From: CAVWDI01 sp963753725
GTDB lineage: Bacteria > Chloroflexota > Anaerolineae > Anaerolineales > UBA4823
Assembly: GCA_963753725.1 (NCBI GenBank)
Contig: CAVWDI010000003.1
Coordinates: 115,344 to 179,343, forward strand
Reading direction: 5' to 3'
DNA: 64,000 nt
The notes under the pieces were generated by a model. That model saw only the letters and a list, made by a program, of their open reading frames with translations, was not told the origin of the DNA and made no database searches. Shown here piece by piece: positions 55,630 to 64,000 of the stretch (the first letter of the stretch is position 1; each line of letters opens with the position of its first letter). The translations under genes and the position numbers were made by a program.

Positions 55630-56854
55630 TCATCTTGAACTGACGATAATTGGAATTGTTCTTATCCCATCCTTTATTATATCCATCCAACGGTAAATAT
55701 AAAAATAGGGTAAAGTCCAGGACCGTTTGGATCTGTAGCGCCAGCGCATATATTCTGGACTGGGGAATAGTAACGCTGAAACCAATCTCAGACGGGCATT
55801 CCAATTCATTTCGCCGAGTTTCCGCCATTCTGTCATCATACGCGTCTTTGGAAGGACGGTTTTGACCTGGATAAGCTCATTCATCCTTAAGTCTGAAGAT
55901 TTTTTAGATAGAGAGGACTTCACCCGGTACCGGCGTATCGAAAAGTGATTGAGTTAGCGTTAGCGCCGAAAATACCGCCGGATCCCAATTCAGGTTTTTT
56001 GATTGTAATATGATTAATTTCCAATCCATCTGGGACCCCTGCCGGACCACCAATCTGTGAATATCATACAACCAGATAAGCGATGTATCACCCAAACCAT
56101 GCTGCAGCATTGCATGTGCGCACAGGTAAATAATCTGGGCAGCCGGCGTATATTTATACACACCATCAATCTTAATATTTGCGTTGCTTGTACCGATGCT
56201 TTTAAAATTCCAGGAATGAAGCTCTATTTGCTCCCAGAACCAGTCCATTGGAACAGCGTAAAAAATGGCTTCGCTGCCTATTAGTGATGTATGAATTTCT
56301 AAGGATATCTTCGGGTTGTTTAAATTATTCAGACGGACGTTGTAAGCCAGTAATTCTTTCACACCTCGTCCAACATTTGGAATACTGTCGACATAACCAA
56401 AAGTTTGAGAGATTTGAACGGCGGTATCAAACTGTGAATTACGTACCAGTAGATCAAGGTCTCCCATCGGTCTCATTCCAACATTTTGATATAAGCTGGA
56501 GGCTAAAGAAACACCTTTTCAAACTACGACTTGTATACCGGCATTCACCATTTCTTCCAGTAATGGGCTGACTTCTTGAAATAAATTTATGTTGTGAACC
56601 CACACGCTGTAATATAAGGAGCGTAATTTGTTCAGAAAAAATTCAGGAATAATTAAGTTCGATGCGTCATTCGAATTCATTAAAGACCAGTAAAGCAGCG
56701 CGGCGACCCTTTCTTTGTTCGCCGTTTGATAAAGACAATCCCAATCATTTGAATTGAATTGACCCCATTCCACTTCATCAGCGCGTTCAGAAACCGCCAG
56801 ACACAAGCTGCGGTAAATCTTATTGTCGTACTTTCCAGGGCGGTGTGAAGCCAT
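55630..56854 (-). CDS. NTP_transf_5-type nucleotidyltransferase-family protein, broken
   Basis: About 400 aa in three pieces. Piece 1 (56854-56522) is helical and ends NAGIQVVV. A TGA at 56519-56521 interrupts the same frame, after which KGVSLASSLYQNVGMRPMGD and LDLLVRNSQFDTAVQISQTF continue. This is the nucleotidyltransferase metal-site region (K-G...RPMGDLDLLV). Piece 3 (from about 55920, another frame) has ARLRLVSALLFPSPEYMRWR, the typical C-terminal signature. The usual residue at the TGA would be Leu, so this is a nonsense change rather than a shift. Such proteins are common in exopolysaccharide clusters. Confidence 0.78.
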
Positions 56855-57136
56855 TAAAAGATTTGTCCCTTGGTAAACAATTCGAGGTATATGAATATAC
56901 TCGCGTGGAAATAGTAAACGTTTTCATATCATTAAAATCATTATAAACCAACTGCGCTATTGAAGTGATTTCTATTAGGTTTGTGCAAGAGTCATGATGA
57001 CAATTCTACGGACCTTTTGGTATTGAGAATTGAATCTCTTGATTAAGAGTGGGGAATGGATAAATGCCGCAATTAATCAAATCCCTTAAAAATAAATCGG
57101 GCAGCAATTTGGAATGCTACCCGAACAATCAAAGGT

Positions 57137-59083
57137 TTATTCTGGTTTGTAAATAATTGAATTCTCTATCCATCTTGAAAATGCCCATAACCCTGTGGCA
57201 TTGTAATCCTCCTTCGAGTAATACTGGTACTGGCTGTAATAATATGAGCTGCCGCGGCTGATTGGATTCAATACCACCCCTAAGACATTTGCATGAGCTC
57301 GTTCAAGCTGCTCGATCAAAACTTGTGCGGCTCCAATTTTTGTTTTCCCAGGTTCCACAACGATAAGCACGCCGTCTACCTTGGTGGACAGCACGATCGG
57401 ATCACTGACAATCGCCGGCGATGTGTCTATAATGAGAATGTCAGATTGTTCCTTAATGTATTTAGATATGGAATCCATTCGCTTGGAGCTGATTAATTCG
57501 TTTGGATTGGGCGGTAGAGGTCCGCTGGTGATCACCCCGATGGCTGGTTCACCCCATTTAAAACATCACCTCTTCTGCTTAAGATCTTGTTCGAAAACAA
57601 ATTGCTCAAACCTTTTCGATTATCAAGCTTTAAATGGTTATGAACTGAGGGCCGTCTCAGGTCAAAATCTAACAGGTAGGTTCATTCCCGCCTTGCGCCA
57701 TTACTACTGCTAGATTTATAGCAATCGTAGATTTTCCTTCCGAGGGATTAGAACTGGTGACCAGCAGTGATTTCAGCGGTTCGTTAATGCTAACCAATTC
57801 TATGTTCGTTCGCAGATTTCGAAACCCTCAGAGATCACTGAAAGTGGGTGATCTGCAGGTATACACACCCACCATTTCCTTCTCCATGTCCTGCTCTTTG
57901 GATCCCTTCATCTCACCGATCATACCCAATACGGGTATTTGAAGATAATACTGAATGTCCTCAGGGGTTTTCAATGTATCGTCAAGATATTCCAAAAAAG
58001 AGCAAGGCGCCTATTAGTGATCGAGACCGATCACGATTCCCAGAAGAGCGTTTCGAAGCGGCTGTGGTTGGATCGGTTTTGACGGTACCAAAGCTGGATG
58101 GACTTGAATAATATTAGGAATATCACGCATACGTGAAAGGCGCACTTGTTCATAATTATTCAGCAAGCTGGTATAAATTTGCTGGTAAAGTGATAATGTT
58201 GTTTCTAATTGGTTCTGTCGAATTTGACGGTTGTCATTATTGGTAGGGTTATTGCTGTCTCCCATGACCAGTAAATTTGTATATGCGTTTATATACAGAT
58301 CTCGTAAAGTTTGTAATTCATCCGAGTTTATTTTGGGTTTCTTTGTATTCCACCAGTGCCGCAGGCGCCAAAGTAGGTGTAGGAAACAGGAGTCGCAGTG
58401 GAGGAGAAATTTGTCTCTGGGGTTGAAGTTGGGAGAGGTTTTGGGAAGAACGCTTCTAGGGCGCTTTCAACTTTAATGATCTCACTCTCGGTACTATCCA
58501 ATTGGGTCTTTAATTCTTCGAGATGAATTTGGTTTTGCTCTGCCGCCACGTTCATCATCAAACACAGTGCTTTGTGAAATTTCTTCCTGCAGTCTATTGG
58601 ATTTGTTCTTCCACCTGTGTAATCTGCGACTTCCAATGTCTGTTCGGAGCGTGAAGCGGCTGGATTGCATCGTTGCGATGTACTCTGCTGAAAACTTCGA
58701 CCAGCGTGTTAGTGATATCTAGCGGTTTTTTGTGGGTTTTCGTCGTTGACCTTAATATCGAGCAGATTCGAATTCTCAACATATTGGACATTGATTTGGC
58801 CGCTGGTAACCTGGTATCCCAACCGGTCACTTATTTGTTCAATCACATCATTGACCGTGAACAAATCTCTGTACGTTTCGGCAAGCATTCGATCTCCAAG
58901 GTTCCGAACGTATTCAGCTTGAGAGGGATCAGCGATCCGACTTACCATTACCCTCGAACTGCTTTGATAGATGGTGGGTTGGTTTAAACTATAGATGAAA
59001 CCTGCCGCGCCTCCGATTACCATCCCAATGATTAATAGCCAATACCATTTTCTTAACAACAACCAATAACGTTTAATTTCCAT
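57137..59083 (-). CDS. Wzz/Wzc-type polysaccharide co-polymerase with BY-kinase domain, multiple frameshifts
   Basis: About 640 aa over several frames. The N-terminus (59083 on) is a Wzz domain with membrane helix WYWLLIIGMVIGGAAGFIYS. A long coiled coil follows (EELKTQLDSTESEIIKVESA) and a second membrane-proximal motif (IQPQPLRNALLGIVIGLD). The bacterial tyrosine-kinase domain has Walker A SNPSEGKSTIAINLAV and Walker B ILIIDTSPAIVSDPIVLS. It ends in a Tyr cluster (SSYYYSQYQYYSKED), the autophosphorylation tail. It controls chain length and export of capsule or exopolysaccharide. Breaks lie near 58720, 58620, 58320, 58015 and 57540-57690. Confidence 0.83.
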
Positions 59084-59238
59084 ATATACACAACCTGAAG
59101 GTTAGATTTTACCTCGTCAAGTCTAAAATTTGAAATTTACCTGAAGATCAATTCTGCAAGATTATCAAAGTTTTTCTGGCAAAGAACTAATCTAAGTTTT
59201 ATTTTTATCATAAAGTCGACACTTAAAAGATGAGTGTC

Positions 59239-60403
59239 TTAATAAATATTGTTTCCGTTCAGTGCCTGACCAACTGTGGTTATTACGAAATCTAATTGTT
59301 TATCACTCATTGAAGGGTACAGCGGTAAAGTGACTTCGCTGGCAGCAACTCGATCTGTTTGGGGTAAGTGTATATTCGTTATATGTCGATGGTGATGACT
59401 GAATTGGTGGATGGGTGGATAGTGTATGCTGGTTTGGATTCCACTTTCCCGCAAATGATTCATAAACGCACTGCGCTTTATATTGGGTGGAAGAAGTATG
59501 GGGAAAATATGGTAAGCTCCACAATTGTTTTGATTTTTTGCATATTTTTTGAATGGTAACCCTAATCCGGATTCTGCCAGAGCTTGCCAATATGCTCGCG
59601 TTATAGATTCTCGACGCGCATTGTTTTTATCTAACTGTTCTAATCCCACCAATCCCAATGCAGAGCGCATCTCATCGATCCGATAGTTATAACCCAGATC
59701 GACGACATCATAAGAAAATGCGTGCCCCAGGTGGCGGTCCAATGTGAGGCTGGTCATAGCGTGCGATCGTAATAACCGCACTCTTTCAGCCAGGTTTTCC
59801 TGGTTGGTTACCAGCATTCCTCCTTCTCCAGTCACCAGGTTTTTATTGGAGAAGAAACTGAAACAGCCGATATCTCCCCAGGTGCCTAAGGGTTGACCGT
59901 TTAGTTTGGCGCCAGGCGCATGGGCCGCGTCTTCGATCACGGCAAGATGATATCGAGAGGCGATGTCGAGTATTTCGTTCATACGGCAGGGGTAACCAGC
60001 GTAATGCATCACAATAATCGCTTTTGTTCTGGGAGTAATCGCTAGCTTCGATCAATTCTGGGGAAATGGTCAATTCTTCAGGGCCAATTATATCCGCGAA
60101 GCGCACCTTAGCGCCGCAATACAGCACCGCATTTGCCGTTGCAACAAAAGAAAGCGAAGGCACGATCACCTCATCACCTTCCCCAATACCCAGAGATAGG
60201 CATGCCAGATGCAGTGCCGCAGTTGCGTTTGTGACTGCCACTGCATGTTTGATTTTCATTTTTTTTGCGAATTGCTGCTCAAATTCTTGGGTAACAGTTC
60301 CCATCGTCAACCAGTTGCTGCGCAAGACTTTTAAGACAGCCTGTTCTTCTGTTTCGCCTAATTGAATATCGGACAACGGCACTTTCCAGAGATTATCCCC
60401 CAT
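59239..60403 (-). CDS. DegT/DnrJ/EryC1/StrS-family sugar aminotransferase, frameshifted near 60025
   Basis: About 387 aa. PLSDIQLGETEEQAVLKVLR and FAKKMKIKHAVAVTNATAAL are the PLP-fold start. After the break MHYAGYPCRMNEILDIASRY, VIEDAAHAPGAKLNGQPLGT and SFFSNKNLVTGEGGMLVTNQ follow, with the PLP Lys in SNKNL. It transfers an amino group to a keto-sugar nucleotide. With the downstream nucleotidyltransferase and dehydratase it would make an amino-deoxy-sugar for the exopolysaccharide. It overlaps the nucleotidyltransferase gene by 11 bases. Confidence 0.9.
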
Positions 60404-61121
60404 CTATTTCACTATCTCCCAAAAAAATGGGCCGCAATTCGTCAAAGTCTTGCACGGCTTGTTCATAATCTTCTTCACGACCTAAGTCCTGCCAGTATCC
60501 GTCAAAACCGTACCGCTTGATGCTCTCCCCGGACTTGATCAGATTTAGCACCAGGTCCGGAAAATCCAGGTATTGGTTGTAAGGAATATATTCCAGTATG
60601 CGTGGTTCAAATACATAAACCCCCATACTGACGTCGAAATTATAGGTTGGTTTTTCGATATAACCGGTCAATTCGTTATTTCCATCAAACTGTAGTACAC
60701 CCAGATCGATATTCACTTCCCGGGAGTGAGAAGCTATGGTAGCGATGGAACTAGAATTTTGGTGACTTTCGATTAACTCTTTAAAATCCAGGGTAGTTAG
60801 GATATCTCCGTTGGTTACCAGGAAGGGTGCGTCCAGTTTTTCTGCAATCAGTGAAAGTGGACCCGCAGTTCCCAGAGGAATGTCCTCCATGCTGTATTCA
60901 ATTTGAATTCCCCACCGTTCTCCGTTTCCGAAGAAAGTCCGTAGTAATTCCGCCAGGTGTCCAACCGTCAGGATAAATTCTGATAAACTAGCTTTTTTCA
61001 TTTGCCTCAGCAGTATTTCTAGAATCGGCATATCGCCAATCGGCATCAATGGCTTTGGCAAGATTTTTGAATAAGGAGCCAGACGGGCTCCTTTACCGCC
61101 CGCAAGTACAACTGTTTTCAT
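60393..61121 (-). CDS. Sugar-1-phosphate nucleotidyltransferase
   Basis: A 242-aa short nucleotidyltransferase. KTVVLAGGKGARLAPYSKIL is the nucleotide-binding signature and KPLMPIGDMPILEILLRQM follows. FLVTNGDILTTLDF is the metal site and GFDGYWQDLGREEDYEQAV the end. The length and style match enzymes that activate sugar-1-phosphates in legionaminate-like or mannose/heptose pathways; the base and sugar cannot be read. Overlaps the aminotransferase by 11 bases and lies 6 bases after the SDR gene, so the three are one operon. Confidence 0.92.
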   Translation of the reverse strand: MKTVVLAGGKGARLAPYSKILPKPLMPIGDMPILEILLRQMKKASLSEFILTVGHLAELLRTFFGNGERWGIQIEYSMEDIPLGTAGPLSLIAEKLDAPFLVTNGDILTTLDFKELIESHQNSSSIATIASHSREVNIDLGVLQFDGNNELTGYIEKPTYNFDVSMGVYVFEPRILEYIPYNQYLDFPDLVLNLIKSGESIKRYGFDGYWQDLGREEDYEQAVQDFDELRPIFLGDSEIDGG

Positions 61122-61127
61122 TAGATT

Positions 61128-62123
61128 CTATACAATGTAGCGCTTGGTTTGATATAGATCAATATTTTCTTTGTACCAATCGATGGTTTGACGTAAACCT
61201 GAATTCAGATCGGTCCTGGGTTTCCAATCCAGGCACTCAGCAGCGAGACTGTTATCAGATATGAGCCGCTGGACCTCGCTCTTATCCGGGCGCAGCCGAT
61301 TTGTATCGACCACGATTTCTACCTTTCGGCCGATCATCTCGATGATATCTTTCGCCAGCTCGCCAATCCTTATTTCGTTTCCTGTACCAAGGTTGACCGT
61401 TTTGCCCTCCAGACCAGGCGTTTCTATTGATTTTAATATGGCTTCCACTGTATCTGTGACATATGTAAAATCACGCGTAGCGTTTAGGTTTCCCAAACGG
61501 ATTGTGGATTGTGTTAATGCCTGGGTGATGATGGCTGGTATTACCGCTCTGGTGGACTGTCTCGGACCGTATGTGTTAAAAGGACGTACAGTGACGGCTG
61601 GCAGCCCGTAAGAAAGATGGAAGCTCTCCACCAGTTTGTCCGCTCCGATCTTACTGGCTGAATAGGGGGATTGGCCCTGCAGGGGATGTGTTTCATCAAT
61701 AGGAACTTTCAGAGCGGTGCCATATACCTCGCTGGAAGAAGTGTGTACCAGACGCTTTACTTCATTCTGGCGGCAGGCCTGGAGTACATTCAGAGTTCCG
61801 ATGACGTTGTTTTCGACCACATCTCTGGGATGGATATAAGAGTAGGGGATAGAAATTAGCGCTCCTAAATGAATGACATAGTCAGCGCCTTTAATTGATT
61901 TAATTAACGCGGGTAAGTCACGCAAATCACCCCTGATGATCTTTGTTTTTGATAAAGTATCCGAACCCAGCAATTTCAACAATCCAGGATCGTTGCGCGA
62001 ATTATAGCGCACGAAAGATCGCACCTGCGCCTCTTTCTTTACCAGTCTTTCAACCACATGACTGCCGATGAAACCACCCGCGCCAGTAATAAATACAGTT
62101 TTATTTAACCAGAAGTTTTCCAT
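61128..62123 (-). CDS. NAD-dependent sugar-nucleotide epimerase/dehydratase (extended SDR)
   Basis: A complete 331-aa extended SDR. TVFITGAGGFIGSHVVERLV is the NAD loop, HTSSSEVYGTA and YSASKIGADKL give Ser/Thr and YxxxK, and VRPFNTYGPRQSTRAVIPAI is the substrate region. The FVRYNSRNDPGLLKLL block after the NAD loop is typical of 4,6-dehydratases that act before DegT aminotransferases in LegB-like pathways. With its two neighbours it would make a 4-amino-4,6-dideoxy sugar nucleotide; this is inferred from gene order. Confidence 0.92.
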   Translation of the reverse strand: MENFWLNKTVFITGAGGFIGSHVVERLVKKEAQVRSFVRYNSRNDPGLLKLLGSDTLSKTKIIRGDLRDLPALIKSIKGADYVIHLGALISIPYSYIHPRDVVENNVIGTLNVLQACRQNEVKRLVHTSSSEVYGTALKVPIDETHPLQGQSPYSASKIGADKLVESFHLSYGLPAVTVRPFNTYGPRQSTRAVIPAIITQALTQSTIRLGNLNATRDFTYVTDTVEAILKSIETPGLEGKTVNLGTGNEIRIGELAKDIIEMIGRKVEIVVDTNRLRPDKSEVQRLISDNSLAAECLDWKPRTDLNSGLRQTIDWYKENIDLYQTKRYIV

Positions 62124-62200
62124 AATGCATTGAGGGACCTTTTTTTATTTCCTGCAACGGAATAATCTTACTATATCCTGTTTTACGCCCCCTGAGTGGT

Positions 62201-64000
62201 TCACATGATAACTTCGGAATTTTTCCCGGTTTGATTGCCTTCCATTGAAATATCTTGCGGTTCTTGTGATAGTACCGACCGGAACTCCTGAATTATTTTT
62301 AATACCTCTGCCATATCTCCCTGCAGTGCAGTGCTTTCGAGTTTTTCCAGCCAGTCATTAACCTGAGGCGGAGAAAGTAAAGAAAGACAGATTTGACATG
62401 GCAGGTCTGATGGATAAGTTATACCGTCAAAGTTTGGATAGTCTGCTTGGGACCAATCCCGGGTCAATTCACCCCGGTCCTGAGCGATTTGTCCGAAAGC
62501 TGCCGCGACATCGGGGAAGAAAACCGTTCGCGCTTGCGTGTTATAGCAGATATTCAGGATTTCCTGGCGCATTTCGGGATTAATATTATGTATAGTGAAG
62601 ATGATCAATCCGATATCGTATTTTTTTACCAGGCTGGGGATGTCCTTGCATCTCCCGATAACATTTATTCCATGTATGCGGGAATCCAATTTATATAAAT
62701 CGTCGTCCACAATACCGAATACATTGATAGAGTTGCGGTATTTCCCATTGTTGAGCGTTAACGAAGCGTAGTGCCCTGTTTCGCCTCCCCCAACAATTAA
62801 AGCGCGTTCCTGGGCAGGTTGGGCAACTCCTCTCCATCCTACCCAGCGTGACGCCAGACCAGTGACCAGCCGTTCCCGGTAACGCACGGCCACAAATCCA
62901 ATATAAGCGATGCTGGCAGCAACCACGATCATTACAGGCGGCAGCAGCGCCTCGTTGTTCCAAATCGAAAGCATCACATTATAGGTATCTTCGGGATCTT
63001 TCATGAGCACGAATTGGTTTATTAATAGCGTTAATCCAGTTGCGATTGCTACCGCCGGCAGCAGGTCCATAGCATCCATGATCGATGAGCGCGACCAGTA
63101 AATGCGGTGCACTCCGAACATGGCGCCAACCAGGCTGAACAATAAAGCAAATCCGATACCAAATAGGATGGCGGTGCGCAGTCCAACATCCAGCGGTCCG
63201 AAGGAACGCCAGATAAGTCCAGCCATCCCAACCGCGACCAGGGTGACTACTGTATCAACTGTGAACCAGCTGAAATTCCGGCGTACCAGGTTGCTGATGG
63301 GACCCACCAGCAGATTTTCCTCAGGAGGGGAGGATTTTTGAAAGCGCGGCAGCAATACTAGCATGGTGTAAAACAGCACATCCAGGTCTCCAAGAAAAGA
63401 CCGGTAGCGCACATACAGTTGGTCCAGGCGCAGCTTGCTGGGCAGCATATCCTCCAGGTAAATTTGCATCACCTTCTCAATCGAGAGCCGGTTTTCTTCG
63501 TCATAGTAAAGGATCGAAGCTGGGCTGGTCATACCAGGACGCACGGAAAGGATTTCTTTGCGTGCATCCTCTGGCCATTCGTCCACAATCTGCGGGTCTT
63601 CAGGACGCAGGACCGACCAGACTCATCTCACCTTTGAATACATTCCACAACTGGGGCAGTTCATTAAGTTTGGTATCACGCAGCCGGCGTCCCACTGGAG
63701 TGATGCGTGGGTCATCCTGGGCTGTTACCTTGGACCCCTGGTAACTATCTGGGATTTCATACATCGTTCGAAGTTTGAGAATGTAAAAATTCACCCCTTC
63801 TTTACCTGAACGTAAGCCGCGGTAAAAAACGGGTCCCGGGGAGTCGCGTTTGATACGCCAGGACAGGTATAGCATGAGGGGAGATAGGATGACTATAAGC
63901 GTTCCTGAGATTACCAGATCAAAAACGCGTTTCAATAATTTCCCGCTAGCAGATTGAACGTGCTCTGAATGATTACCCAGTACCGGTTTAGTTTTTATTG
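62201..64000 (-). CDS. Sugar transferase fused to PglF-like membrane/Rossmann region (inverted order), partial, frameshifted near 63600
   Basis: At least 577 aa. The N-terminal half is a complete Bac_transf catalytic domain: LLKRVFDLVISGTLIVILSP, SPGPVFYRGLRSGKEG, KLNELPQLWNVFKGEMSLVG, then PRPEDPQIVDEWPEDAR after removal of one G at about 63610. It is followed by four membrane helices (DTVVTLVAVGMAGLIWRSFG, LLFSLVGAMFGVHRIYWSRS and two more). A Rossmann domain ends the protein (ERALIVGGGETGHYASLTLN ... NVFGIVDDDLYKLDSRIHGI). Usual glycosyl-phosphotransferases have the order membrane-Rossmann-catalytic. The frame is open upstream of TTG 63935 to the window edge, so the start is not in view. 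Confidence 0.85.

Noticed and set aside
1..64000. tRNA, rRNA, CRISPR arrays and insertion sequences
   Set aside because: I looked for cloverleaf-like segments, regular repeat-spacer patterns and transposase motifs and found none that I could support.

Overview
The window looks like a chromosomal fragment of an anaerobic or facultative Chloroflexota bacterium, probably Anaerolineae-like. This is inferred from gene content: many lipoproteins with Thr/Pro-rich linkers, an MtbC/MttC-type corrinoid protein, a DUF4405 membrane protein, an ECF sigma/DUF5667 pair, a RuBisCO-like protein and an ABC/FtsX/HlyD set. Base composition is moderate. No rRNA, tRNA, CRISPR array or transposase is visible.

Layout. 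0-1.8 kb: an edge-truncated corrinoid protein, an Lrp-type regulator, and remnants of an amidohydrolase and of an mttB-like methyltransferase. 1.9-7.4 kb: a membrane/signalling block (DUF4405 protein, secreted Gly/Gln-rich protein, OmpR-type two-component system, ECF sigma factor overlapping a DUF5667 protein with a very long Gln/Asn-rich tail). 7.6-10.6 kb: argG-argH with a possible leader-peptide attenuator. 10.5-25.3 kb: mixed metabolism and surface genes, including a formylglycine-enzyme-like protein, a Tat-exported sulfatase-like protein, pirin, a RuBisCO-like protein, patatin, FabF-like ketosynthase, inositol-monophosphatase-like phosphatase and several lipoproteins. 25.4-35.1 kb: HlyD/FtsX/ATPase transporter with a divergent phosphofructokinase, a GAF-histidine kinase/LuxR-type regulator pair and a TlpA-like lipoprotein.

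34-50 kb is the most interesting part. Eight short genes encode peptides (50-76 aa) that begin with almost the same leader, [M/F]-[K/R]-[V/I]-x-[T/S]-x-[L/I/V]-x-[A/S/V]-G, followed by unrelated bodies: helical, Cys-paired, LysM, or Pro-rich with a GGGYVxGVYYPDQSGxCG module. They surround a C39-peptidase ABC transporter, a short membrane-fusion protein and a second peptidase-less ABC transporter, which resembles NHLM-type export pairs. Two pentapeptide-repeat proteins, a ParA-like ATPase, an SPFH protein and a duplicated set of small membrane-anchored proteins lie in the same block. No RiPP-modifying enzyme is visible. I read this as an undescribed peptide-export island in which one leader delivers diverse small domains to the cell surface.

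52-64 kb is an exopolysaccharide locus: O-antigen ligase, LysM protein, NTP_transf_5 protein, Wzz/BY-kinase, DegT aminotransferase, sugar nucleotidyltransferase, SDR dehydratase and a sugar transferase with inverted domain order.

Many genes are split by single-base indels, often in short homopolymers, and the density rises after 50 kb. This may be assembly error rather than true decay. Such genes are reported as joined intervals, with the apparent shift position given.
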